Numbered from the stretch's first letter, positions 12,769 to 20,118 are shown. The stretch is 21,210 nucleotides of DNA from Parvibaculum sp. (GCA_014359855.1 JACIYQ010000228.1:1-21210), one strand, 5' to 3'. The notes: generated by a model not told the origin, from the letters alone. Made by a program: numbers and translations.

Positions 12769-15030
12769 ATGAATCCGACACCTGCATTCCGCAGACTTTC
12801 AGCGATCCTTCCCGGCCTCATGCTGGTGTTGAGCCTCGCGGTGTCGATCTACGACCCGCAGGGCACGGGCAGCTTCCTGCGCAACCACGTCTTCGACCTC
12901 TACCAGTACCTGCTGCCGCGGCAGGCCGGGCCGGATGGTCCCCATGCCGTCTATATCGACATCGACGCCGAAACGGCGAAGACTTATGGCGCCTGGCCCT
13001 GGCCGCGCAAGCGCCTCAACGATCTCATGGAGCGGGTCCAGAGCGCGGGCGCAAGCGCCATCCTGATCGACATGCCGCTGGCCGACGCGGACCCGACCGC
13101 GTCGAACGAATTGCTGCGGCTCTGGGCGCCATTGCCGGCGGACGATGCCTTGAGCGGCCTCGGGCAATCGCTGACGCGGCTCCCGAACTATGAACGCAAA
13201 CTTGCGGCGCTTCTTGCCTCGACGCCTTCCGTCGTCTCCTTCGTGCCCGGCAAGACCGCTTTCCAGAATGCCCATGCCCCGCTTCGCCCGGCGACGATCT
13301 CGCCGCGGGGCGGCGACCCGCGCCACTATCTGAACGCCTACGCGACATGGCGCGCGACGCTGCCCGCCTTCGAGGCCGCGGCGAAAGGCAATGGCGCTAC
13401 CCTGCCCAATCTCGGCCACAACACGACCGTTCGCAGCCTGCCGATGCTGACCGGCCTCAACGGGACGCTCTATCCCTCGAACGTGCTTGAAGCGCTGCGC
13501 GTGGCGAAGGGCGGCGCCGGCTACAGCGTGCAGGTGGCGACGCCCGACAACGGCTTTTCCTTCGAGATCGAGCCGGGCATCGAACGCATCGTCATCGATG
13601 GCACCGGACTTGCCGCCGAAACGCTGCGCGACGGCAACCTCGTTCTCTATTTCGGCGACAAGGCGACGCGCCACCGGATTTCCGCCGGCCAGATTCTGTC
13701 CGGCCGCGCCGACCCTGCCGCCATCGAAGGCCGCATCGCGCTGATCGGCGTGTCGGCCAACGGCTCCGAGCGCATGTATGGAACGCCGGCGGGCGTGCGC
13801 ATGGCGTCCGGCGCGATTGCCGCCAACGCCATCGACCAGATCATCGACCAAAGCTTCCTGACGCGGCCGGGCTGGGCCTCCGTTGCCGAACAGGTCTTCA
13901 CATTGTTCGCGGGCGTGCTCGTGATCCTCGTCGTGCGGCGCTTCCGTTTCCGCTGGGGTGTTGCGTTGACGATCGTGCTCGCGGCCGGTGCCGTCTATGG
14001 CTCGTGGTGGGCCTTCGAGACCCATCGCTGGCTGATCGATCCCGCGCTTGGCGGCGTGACGCTCTTTGCCGCCGCCCTCACCTGCGCACTCATGATGCGG
14101 CTTCATACGGAAGACGAGATCCGCTTCGTCGAGACCCAGTTCGGCCGCCGCCTCTCCTCATCGGGACTTGCCAGGGTGAAGGCAAACCCGCGCATGATCC
14201 GGGCGGAAGGCTCGCTGCGCGACGTGACCTCCGTTGTCGTGGGCCTTCGCGGCTTCAACATCATTTCCGACCGCTATCTGGAAGACCCGACGGCCTATGC
14301 CGACATCCTGAACCGCTTCTTCTCGCCCATGACGAAGATCGTGCAGGACCGGAACGGCATGGTGGACCGCACCGTGGGCGACGCGCTTTACGCCGTGTGG
14401 AACGCGCCGCTCGACGCCTCCGATCATGCTTCCAAGGGCTGCGACGCGGCGCTGCGCATGGTGGAAAATCTCGAGGCGCTGAACGAATTCCTGGAGGAGG
14501 ACGCACGCCGCCAGCACCTGAGCCATGTGCCGCTGAGCCTCTCCATCGGCATCGACACCGGAACCGCGATCACCGGCAATATGGGCGCGATCCAGCGCTT
14601 CGACTATGGCGTGCTCGGCGAGCCGGTGAGCTTTGCCGCCTATCTGCAGAAGAACGCGAAACATTACGGCCCGGCGATCATCGCCGGCGAAGGCACGCAG
14701 CGCGCCGTCGGCGACCGCTACGCGCTTCTCGAAATCGACCTCGTCTCGACGCCCCGCCACCCGGAAGGCCGCCGCGTTTTCGCGCTGCTCGGCGATCCGA
14801 TCATGCGGGCGAACCCGAAATTCCGCGCGCTCCAGGAAGCCCATACGCTGATCTTCTCGGCCTACCGCAACCAGCGCTGGGCCGAGGCGCGGGCGGCCAT
14901 CACCGAATGCCGCAAGCTCAACGGCGCCATCTCCACGCTTTACGACTTCTACGAGGCGCGGATCGCGGCCTATGAGGCGAACCCGCCCGGCGGACACTGG
15001 AATGGCGCCTTTTTCGCGGGCCGTATCTGA
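12769..15030 (+). CDS. CHASE2 sensor with class III adenylate/guanylate cyclase domain, probably catalytically inactive
   Basis: 753 residues. The N-terminal membrane helix (about 10-27) is followed by a periplasmic CHASE2 domain (about 35-360; YIDIDAETAKTYGAWPWPR is the usual CHASE2 opening). Three membrane helices follow at about 376-392, 397-416 and 425-443, then the cyclase homology domain (about 485-690). Compared with active class III cyclases, the first metal-binding Asp is Gly492 (VVVGLRGF), the purine-reading Lys is Arg534, the Thr/Asp selector is Gly614, the transition-state Asn is Ser621 and the Arg is Tyr625 (GEPVSFAAYL). Only the second metal Asp (Asp538, TVGDAL) remains. The fold-defining segments are intact and the frame is open, so this looks like a conserved pseudo-cyclase rather than a decayed gene. 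The ribosome site is weak (GAGAAGA directly before ATG). Confidence 0.9.
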   Translation: MNPTPAFRRLSAILPGLMLVLSLAVSIYDPQGTGSFLRNHVFDLYQYLLPRQAGPDGPHAVYIDIDAETAKTYGAWPWPRKRLNDLMERVQSAGASAILIDMPLADADPTASNELLRLWAPLPADDALSGLGQSLTRLPNYERKLAALLASTPSVVSFVPGKTAFQNAHAPLRPATISPRGGDPRHYLNAYATWRATLPAFEAAAKGNGATLPNLGHNTTVRSLPMLTGLNGTLYPSNVLEALRVAKGGAGYSVQVATPDNGFSFEIEPGIERIVIDGTGLAAETLRDGNLVLYFGDKATRHRISAGQILSGRADPAAIEGRIALIGVSANGSERMYGTPAGVRMASGAIAANAIDQIIDQSFLTRPGWASVAEQVFTLFAGVLVILVVRRFRFRWGVALTIVLAAGAVYGSWWAFETHRWLIDPALGGVTLFAAALTCALMMRLHTEDEIRFVETQFGRRLSSSGLARVKANPRMIRAEGSLRDVTSVVVGLRGFNIISDRYLEDPTAYADILNRFFSPMTKIVQDRNGMVDRTVGDALYAVWNAPLDASDHASKGCDAALRMVENLEALNEFLEEDARRQHLSHVPLSLSIGIDTGTAITGNMGAIQRFDYGVLGEPVSFAAYLQKNAKHYGPAIIAGEGTQRAVGDRYALLEIDLVSTPRHPEGRRVFALLGDPIMRANPKFRALQEAHTLIFSAYRNQRWAEARAAITECRKLNGAISTLYDFYEARIAAYEANPPGGHWNGAFFAGRI

Positions 15031-15037
15031 TCCACCA

Positions 15038-15062
15038 GACCGTTTTCCAGTAGAAAACGGTC
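15038..15062. repeat. Small hairpin after the CHASE2-cyclase gene
   Basis: GACCGTTTTC and GAAAACGGTC form a perfect 10-bp stem with a CAGTA loop, eight bases after the stop codon. No T-tract follows. It probably marks or protects the 3' end of the transcript together with the larger palindrome next to it. Confidence 0.6.
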
Positions 15063-15077
15063 GAGATTACAAGCGGC

Positions 15078-15134
15078 GAGCAGATCCCGATCGGACGAAA
15101 GCGCAAAGCGATTCCGTCCGATCGGGATCTGCTC
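15078..15134. repeat. Perfect 20-bp inverted repeat, REP-like
   Basis: The left arm at 15078-15097 (GAGCAGATCCCGATCGGACG) and right arm at 15115-15134 are exact reverse complements around a 17-base loop (AAAGCGCAAAGCGATTC). There is no T-tract. Each arm also contains the short palindrome CCGATCGG. The form suits an alphaproteobacterial REP-type element or a large transcript-end hairpin, and it lies about 100 bases before the epimerase start. Confidence 0.75.
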
Positions 15135-15235
15135 CAGGCGCCGTGTCCCGTTTTGGGGCTTGGAGACAGCGCACACAAAAGCCATCATCGCGCGCAACTT
15201 TCCCCTTATTACCCAAGGGAACGAGATAAACGCCG

Positions 15236-16222
15236 ATGCGCGAGATCACCGCCGAAGTCCAGTCTTGGCCGATTGCCGGGGCCTTCACCATTTCGCGCGG
15301 CGCAAAGACCGAGGCCCGCGTGGTGGTGGCGAGCGTCAGCGAGAACGGGCTGACCGGCTACGGCGAATGCGTCCCTTACGCGCGCTACGGGGAAAACGAA
15401 GAGGACGTGGTGACGGCGATCAAGGCGCAGCAGCCCGCCATCGCTGACGGCATGAGCCGGGCGGAGTTGCAGCGCGTCATGCCGCGCGGCGCGGCGCGGA
15501 ACGCGCTGGACTGCGCGCTCTGGGATCTCGAAACGAAGCTCGCGGGCAAACCCGCCTGGGAACTCGCGGGCCTTGGGGCACCGCGGGCGCTGACCACCGC
15601 CTATACGCTGAGCCTTGCCGCGCCCGAGGAAATGCACGAGGCGGCGAAGACGGCGGCTCACCGGCCGATCCTGAAACTGAAACTCGGACAGGGCGGCAAT
15701 GAAGACGTGGCGCGCGTCGAGGCCGTGCGCACGGGCGCGCCGAACGCCGCGCTCATCGTCGATGCGAACGAGGGCTGGAAGCCCGAAGACGTGTTGCCGC
15801 TCGCGCATGAATTCGCGCGGCTCGGCGTCTCGCTGATCGAGCAGCCGGTGCCCGCCAAGGAAGACGAAGTGCTGCGGGGCATCGAGAGCCCGGTGCCGCT
15901 CTGCGCGGATGAGAGCGCGCACGGACTTGAGGGCATGCGCCGCCTTGTCGGCCTCTACGATTTCATCAATGTGAAGCTCGACAAGACGGGCGGCCTGACC
16001 GAGGCGCTGGCCGTCATCCGCTGCGCGAAGCTGCGGAAGCTGCGCGTGATGGTGGGCTGCATGGTCTCGACCTCGCTCGCCATGGCGCCCGCCATGCTGG
16101 CGGCGCAGCAGGCGGACTATGTCGACCTCGACGGACCGCTGCTGCTGGCGCAGGACCGCGAGCCCTCGTTGCGCTACGAGGGCAGCCTCGTCTATCCGCC
16201 GGAACGGGAGCTGTGGGGCTAG
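15236..16222 (+). CDS. Enolase-superfamily dipeptide epimerase (L-Ala-D/L-Glu epimerase / DgcA type)
   Basis: 328 residues. The N-terminal capping domain starts with the family-typical SWPIAGAFTISRG. Barrel residues are in place: Lys147/Lys149 in LKLKLG, metal ligands Asp176 (VDANEGW), Glu202 (IEQP) and Asp225 (CADES), and the opposing catalytic Lys247 in NVKLDKTGG. Asp297 and Asp299 in DLDGP form the DxD motif that binds the substrate amino group in dipeptide epimerases. These enzymes invert the second residue of Ala-Glu-like dipeptides released from peptidoglycan. A relative, DgcA, racemises N-acetyl-glutamate; the dgcN partner is not next to it here, so the dipeptide role is favoured. The ribosome site is weak. 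Confidence 0.88.
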   Translation: MREITAEVQSWPIAGAFTISRGAKTEARVVVASVSENGLTGYGECVPYARYGENEEDVVTAIKAQQPAIADGMSRAELQRVMPRGAARNALDCALWDLETKLAGKPAWELAGLGAPRALTTAYTLSLAAPEEMHEAAKTAAHRPILKLKLGQGGNEDVARVEAVRTGAPNAALIVDANEGWKPEDVLPLAHEFARLGVSLIEQPVPAKEDEVLRGIESPVPLCADESAHGLEGMRRLVGLYDFINVKLDKTGGLTEALAVIRCAKLRKLRVMVGCMVSTSLAMAPAMLAAQQADYVDLDGPLLLAQDREPSLRYEGSLVYPPERELWG

Positions 16223-16243
16223 TTTCACACTCCACCCCAACAT

Positions 16244-16370
16244 CGTCATCGCGAGCGACCGCAAGGGAGCTAAGCGAAGCAATCCAGGGGCGGCAGGCGC
16301 AGAGCAAGCGGCTCTGGATTGCTCGTGTAATGGGCTTGCCCTTTTGCGACGGAAGTATCGTGATTGTGGC
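16244..16370. repeat. Diverged copy of the CGTCATTGCGAG intergenic repeat
   Basis: It begins CGTCATCGCGAGCGACCGCA and has the inner inverted repeat GCAATCCAG...CTGGATTGC (about 16280-16322) as in the copies at 5111 and 8231. The right end has drifted and ends only approximately near 16370. It lies between the convergent epimerase and MFS genes. Confidence 0.65.
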
Positions 16371-16433
16371 GGCGAAGGCGGTTTGCGCGAAGATCGCCGC
16401 GACGGTTTCGACGCCGCGCCTGTCGGGATGACT

Positions 16434-17639
16434 TCAATTGCAATGTTCTTCTTGCCTTTGCAGGCCGTCTTCCTCGGGCGCGAGGACTTCGCCATGCCAG
16501 CGCCGTCCCACCATGAAAGCGCCGAGCAGCGCCACGACGCCCGCCCCCGCCATCGCGAAATAGGCTTGGGCTCCAAGCGCTTCATATACGGGACCGATGC
16601 CGATTGTCACCAGTCCCATGATAACGCCGGACGCCATGGCGGCGTAGAGGCTCTGCGCGGTGGCGGCAAGACGGGGCGGCGCGGCCTGCGCGACGAACTG
16701 GACGGCGCCGAGATGCGCCGCGCCGAAGGTGAGCCCGTGAAGGAACTGCATGAGAAAGAGAAGTGCGACCGGCGGATTGAGCGCCGTGACGCTCCAGCGG
16801 AGGATAGCGGCGGCGGCCGCCAGCATGACGAGGCGGACGGCGCCGAAACGCGCCATCAACGGCCCCGAAATGTAGAACAGGACAATCTCGGCGACGACAC
16901 CCGTCGCCCACAAGAGACCGATCGCCGTGTCGGAATAGCCCTGGCGCTGCCAGGCGAGAGAACCGAAGGCGTAATAGACCGCATGGGTCGCCTGGGTGAG
17001 GCTTGCCGAGAGCACGAAGAGCAGGAAGACCGGGTGCCGCCCGATTTCGAGGATGGCGGCGAACCGCTTTTCACCGTGCCGGGCGGGTTTGCGCACCGGC
17101 ACCGGAATGCGCGGCAGGAGAGACACGCCCGCCACATTGCAGACGAGCGCAGCGACGAGACAGATTGCGACGACGGAAGGCGCGTTCCATTCGAGAAGCC
17201 AGCCCGCGCCGGCACTCGCCGCGATAAAGGTGATCGAGCCCCAGAGGCGCACGCGGCCATAATTCATGCCCTCCTCGATCCGCGCGCGCATCGCGATCGT
17301 CTCGACGAGCGGCGAAATCGAAGGGAAGACGGCGTTGAGCACGAGCGCGACGAGAAGGATCGGCCCGAAGCCCTCGACGAAAAGAAACAGCGCGGCGGAG
17401 CCAAGCGAGGCCCAGGCGAGCCAGAGCGCGACGCGGCGCCGGTCGCCCAAACGGTCGGCAACGGAAGCGAAGAACGGGCTCACCACGATGCGCAGGAAGA
17501 GCGACAGCGCGACGACGAGGGATATCTCACCCGCGTCGAGCCCTTTCGATTTCAGCCAGACCGGAAAGAACGGCAGATAGACGCCCGTGAACAGGAACAT
17601 CGTGCCGTAGACGGTCGCAAGGCGGATGGCGAGAGACAT
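16434..17639 (-). CDS. MFS transporter, MFS_1-like / phenylpropionate permease (HcaT) type
   Basis: 401 residues from the ATG at 17639 (MSLAIRLATVYGTMF). The longer open frame to 17897 enters pseudogene sequence and is not part of the protein. Twelve helices are visible. FFPVWLKSKGLDAGEISLV, the loop 2-3 motif ADRLGDRRR and NYGRVRLWGSITFI are typical of the LacY/HcaT-like MFS_1-like group, which carries sugars, nucleosides or aromatic acids with protons. The real substrate is unknown. No SD sequence is obvious before the start, and a run of ten C (plus strand) lies about 70 bases upstream in its leader. It converges with the epimerase gene; the neighbour upstream is a degraded P450. Confidence 0.88.
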   Translation of the reverse strand: MSLAIRLATVYGTMFLFTGVYLPFFPVWLKSKGLDAGEISLVVALSLFLRIVVSPFFASVADRLGDRRRVALWLAWASLGSAALFLFVEGFGPILLVALVLNAVFPSISPLVETIAMRARIEEGMNYGRVRLWGSITFIAASAGAGWLLEWNAPSVVAICLVAALVCNVAGVSLLPRIPVPVRKPARHGEKRFAAILEIGRHPVFLLFVLSASLTQATHAVYYAFGSLAWQRQGYSDTAIGLLWATGVVAEIVLFYISGPLMARFGAVRLVMLAAAAAILRWSVTALNPPVALLFLMQFLHGLTFGAAHLGAVQFVAQAAPPRLAATAQSLYAAMASGVIMGLVTIGIGPVYEALGAQAYFAMAGAGVVALLGAFMVGRRWHGEVLAPEEDGLQRQEEHCN

Positions 17640-17709
17640 GGAAAGGGAAACCCCGGACGCTGCGCAAGAGTGATAGCGCGGCGCAAGGTGTCGGGGGAAG
17701 GGGCGGCTG

Positions 17710-17719
17710 CCCCCCCCCC
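17710..17719. repeat. Ten-C homopolymer in the MFS gene leader
   Basis: Ten consecutive C on the plus strand (ten G on the MFS coding strand), 71-80 bases before the MFS start codon and just after the stop of the P450-associated remnant. Runs this long are slip-prone. Confidence 0.7.
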
Positions 17720-17743
17720 GCCCAGTTTGTCCCACAAACGCCC

Positions 17744-18206
17744 TTATCCGAAGGACGGCAGCGGCAGCTTGCGCCTTCCGGTAGCGGCGACGAGATGGTC
17801 CCAGATACAGGCTTCGAGGTTCGGCGCCCATGACGGGATCGGCCTTGAGGCCGCTCGCTTCTTCCCGGAGACGGATCGCCTCGTCGCGCGCGATCATGCC
17901 GCCCGGACGCTCGGGCCGCCCGTGCGCCCAGAGCGGATCGGCCGCCCATCAGTTCACGGACTTTCTTGCCCACCTCGATGGCGTGACGACGGTCGCGCGG
18001 TCGCCATTGTGGAAGAGTTCGTTCTGCCGCTCGACTTCGAGGATGCCGGCATGCTTCGTCACGACCCAGAAGGGATCGAAGCCTTCCGGCTGCGCCTGCG
18101 CGAACGGCGTCTCCTTGCGGGGATAGCTGAAGGCATCGTCGACGCGCTTGCCGTCGGCATAGGCTTTGGGGTCGACAATAGTCCGGGCAATTTCCTGCGG
18201 GATCAT
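17744..18206 (-). pseudogene. Cytochrome P450 (CYP108-like) N-terminal remnant joined to an unidentified C-terminus
   Basis: From the ATG at 18206 the first frame reads MIPQEIARTIVDPKAYADG, then EGFDPFWVVTKHAGILEVE and RQNELFHNGDRATVV. This is the start of a CYP108/CYP125-like P450 (family recall). Near 17979 the frame breaks, and a second frame continues the P450 with IEVGKKVRELMGG. Then P450 similarity stops: the remaining ~300 residues, including the heme-Cys loop, are absent. A third frame gives ADPLWAHGRPERPGG and RDEAIRLREEASGLKADPV, and after another shift PNLEACIWDHLVAATGR and KLPLPSFG with stop TAA at 17744-17746. That tail looks like a genuine protein C-terminus, but I do not recognise it. 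At least two frameshifts and one deletion junction make this nonfunctional. Confidence 0.75.
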
Positions 18207-18424
18207 GGCCGTTGCTGCGAGCGTTAAACCCACAATCACGATATGGATTTTTGCAAAAGCTCCAAAAGGGCAAACCGCCGCAAAAACCGCAGACTTCCGC
18301 AAAAAAGGCTCGGTGACGCTGCGTCGTCTGCAGCAATGCACCTTGTGGTTCCTGCCTGCACAGCCAATATGGCCGGGATTCCCGGACCGGTCATTTCGAC
18401 CCCTCCGGCCAATGGGAGGGCGGC

Positions 18425-18755
18425 AGGCGCATATTCATTACGGGTGCGTCGGGATTCGTGGGCGGCGCGGCGGCGCGGAAACTGAGCGAAGCGCATGACG
18501 TGCTTGCGCTGTCGCGCTCTGAAAAATCCGACGCGGCCATCAGGGCGGCAGGCACAACGCCGGTTCGCGGCGCACGTTATGGACTGGATGTGGAAGTTGA
18601 CGTTCCGGAAATCCCCGCCGCCGCTCGATCCGCACACGGCGGCGCTGATGTCGCGCGATTGCACGCTGAAGATCGGCAAGGCAAGACGCTAACTCGGCTA
18701 TGAGCCCGTCATAACGCGCGAGGCGGGCCTCGCCGCACTGGGAGCCTCTCGCTAG
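18425..18755 (+). pseudogene. NAD-dependent epimerase/dehydratase (SDR) remnant
   Basis: The frame begins RIFITGASGFVGGAAARKL, the Rossmann TGxxGxxG motif of extended SDRs, followed by SEAHDVLALSRSEKSD and TTPVRG. No start codon survives: AGG stands where ATG is expected at 18425. Near 18574 the reading shifts to another frame, VMDWMWKLTFRKSPPPLDPH and KIGKARR, which is the C-terminal part of the same type of protein, with about 200 residues missing between. A TAA (about 18690-18692) interrupts it, and LGYEPVITREAGLAALGASR continues in frame to the final TAG. Lost start, internal deletion and nonsense codon are three independent lesions. Confidence 0.75.
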
Positions 18756-18817
18756 CAAATCGCGGCTTTGAGCGTAGACTGCGTGGCGAAGACAAAACCA
18801 AAGCGAGGATCCCGCGC

Positions 18818-19201
18818 ATGAAACTCTGGCTCACCATCGGTGCACTGAGCGGCTTTCTCTCCGTGGCGCTCGGCGCCTTCGCCGCGCATGGGCTGCAAGC
18901 ACGCGTCGGACCTGCCGAACTCGCCGTCTTCGAAACCGGTGCGCGCTATCAGATGTATCACGCGCTCGCCCTCCTCGCCGTTGCCTGGGTTGCGGCGCAG
19001 GGCGGCGGCACCGCCACGACCGTCGCCGGATGGGCCTTCGTTGCCGGCACGATCCTCTTTTCGGGCTCGCTCTATTATCTCGGTCTCACCGGCAGCCGGG
19101 CGCTCGTCATGATTACACCCATTGGCGGCGTTGCCTTTCTCGTCGGCTGGCTGTCGCTCGCGGTTGCCGGATGGCCGCTGCGCGGAACGCCCGGCGGCTG
19201 A
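18818..19201 (+). CDS. DUF423 family small membrane protein
   Basis: 127 residues with four predicted membrane helices (about 5-25, 45-62, 68-88, 95-118). It begins with the family pattern GALSGFLSVALGAFAAHGL and has FETGARYQMYHALALL, SGSLYYLGLTG and TPIGGVAFLVGW, the standard DUF423 (YwdK-like) motifs. Function in bacteria is unknown. A good ribosome site (GAGGA, eight bases before ATG) is present. It is intact although flanked on both sides by gene remnants, so it is probably under selection. Confidence 0.93.
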   Translation: MKLWLTIGALSGFLSVALGAFAAHGLQARVGPAELAVFETGARYQMYHALALLAVAWVAAQGGGTATTVAGWAFVAGTILFSGSLYYLGLTGSRALVMITPIGGVAFLVGWLSLAVAGWPLRGTPGG

Positions 19202-19255
19202 GAGACAAAGCTCTGCAAAGGCGGCTCTGGACAGGTGCGAGACCCTTCCTGTTTT

Positions 19256-19273
19256 ACTAGACCATGGTCTAGT
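19256..19273. promoter_or_regulatory. Perfect 18-bp palindrome, TetR-type operator candidate
   Basis: ACTAGACCATGGTCTAGT equals its own reverse complement and lies 42 bases before the start of the FAD oxidoreductase remnant. Size and form fit TetR-family operators. A run of five T follows, so a weak terminator for the DUF423 gene is the alternative (7-bp AT-rich stem). No TetR gene is visible in the window. Confidence 0.5.
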
Positions 19274-19315
19274 TTTTCTGTAAGCCGGATGCGAGCAGAT
19301 GGAGGAGGCGCGACG

Positions 19316-19865
19316 ATGAGCGCGGCGGAGAGCGAACGCATTCTGGTGGCCGGCGGTGGCATGGCCGGGCTCTGGACCGCGCTGGAACTGGCACGGAAAG
19401 GCCGCGAGCTGACCGTGCTGGAACGCGACCCGCCCCCGCCCGAGGCTTCGGCCGATGAGGCGTTCGAGAGCTGGGAGCGCAAGGGCGTCGGCCATCTGCG
19501 CCACAGCCACGCGTTTCTCGCGCGGCTTCACATCCTGATCCGCGACCACTATCCCGATCTCATGCGCGAACTGCTGGAGGCAGGCTGCCGCGAAATCGAA
19601 ATGGAACTTCGCCGCGCCATCGTCCGGCCGGAGACGTTCGACGCGATCTGCGCCCAGCTTCCCGGTATCGCGCAATGGACATCGGGCGAAACGTCCAACC
19701 CGGTGAGCCGCGTCTACGGCATGGGCGAACTCATCAGCCGCTGGCGCCACATGACGAAGAACGGGAGCCCTCGCGTGCTCAACTTCTTCCCCATCGGCGA
19801 CAGCGTGATCCGGACGAATCCGCTTTACGGGCGCGGCTGCTCCTTCGCGGGCGTCGCGGCCGAGG
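19316..19865 (+). pseudogene. FAD-dependent oxidoreductase remnant with apparent internal deletion
   Basis: It starts at ATG 19316 with a strong ribosome site (GGAGGAGG, seven bases upstream). The N-terminus has the FAD-binding GxGxxG in ILVAGGGMAGLWTALELA and the ERDPPPPEA segment ending the first beta-alpha-beta unit. GVGHLRHSHAFLARLHILI follows, as in tryptophan-halogenase/hydroxylase-like flavoproteins. After EAGCREIE it jumps directly to RRAIVRPETFDAICAQLPGI and to the second FAD motif NFFPIGDSVIRTNPLYGRGC. Relatives are about 450-500 residues, so some 200 residues seem to be deleted in frame. Near 19860 the sequence runs into a foreign hydrolase tail in another frame, so the C-terminus is also lost. 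A short hybrid protein of 241 residues could still be made, but it lacks most of the substrate domain. Confidence 0.7.
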
Positions 19866-20003
19866 CTTGCCATCGGCATGGAGCAATATGTGCCCGACCT
19901 CGAAAAGCGCATTATCCCCGATTGCGGCCACTGGACCCAATCGGAGAAGCCGCAGGAACTGAATGCCCTGATGGTGGACTGGCTGAAGCGCCGCTTCGGC
20001 TGA
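19866..20003 (+). pseudogene. C-terminal remnant of an alpha/beta hydrolase (epoxide hydrolase-like)
   Basis: In the frame starting at 19866 the sequence reads LAIGMEQYVPDLEKRIIPD, then CGHWTQSEKPQELNALM and VDWLKRRFG, stop at 20001-20003. The His in DCGHWTQ is the catalytic histidine position of alpha/beta hydrolases, and the closing helix (ELNALMVDWLKRR) is typical of epoxide hydrolase/haloalkane dehalogenase-like members. The nucleophile elbow and the rest of the fold are absent. It abuts the FAD oxidoreductase remnant, so a deletion joined two genes that once stood apart. Confidence 0.75.
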
Positions 20004-20061
20004 CCCCAGCCCGCCTCACCCGGGCCCCTTCTTTGTGACTTGCCCTGCGCGGCCTTAATGG

Positions 20062-20097
20062 CCAGACTGACCGAAATTATAAATTCGGTCAGTCTGG
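20062..20097. promoter_or_regulatory. Near-perfect 36-bp palindrome, TetR-type operator with possible promoter core
   Basis: CCAGACTGACCGAA (20062-20075) and TTCGGTCAGTCTGG (20084-20097) are exact reverse complements around ATTATAAA. Two nested motifs (CAGACTGAC and ACCGAA) and an AT-rich centre that could serve as a -10 (TATAAA) suit a repressor site of the TetR class. It lies 22 bases before the GTG of the next gene and 58 bases after the hydrolase remnant. No T-tract follows, so a terminator is unlikely. Confidence 0.6.
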
Positions 20098-20118
20098 CGG
20101 GTCGCAAGGGGGGCGGTC

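Noticed and set aside
12799..14106. 435-residue minus-strand open frame opposite the CHASE2 gene
   Set aside because: Shadow frame; the CHASE2/cyclase motifs are on the plus strand.
17640..17897. N-terminal extension of the MFS reading frame
   Set aside because: The extension covers the P450-associated remnant; the MFS family start is MSLAIRL at 17639.
16119..18227. 702-residue plus-strand open frame opposite the MFS gene
   Set aside because: Highly charged, repeat-like shadow of the MFS gene and the repeat at 16244; no domain.
18752..20107. 451-residue minus-strand open frame across DUF423 and the flavoprotein remnant
   Set aside because: No recognisable motifs; the plus strand carries clear family motifs through the same bases.
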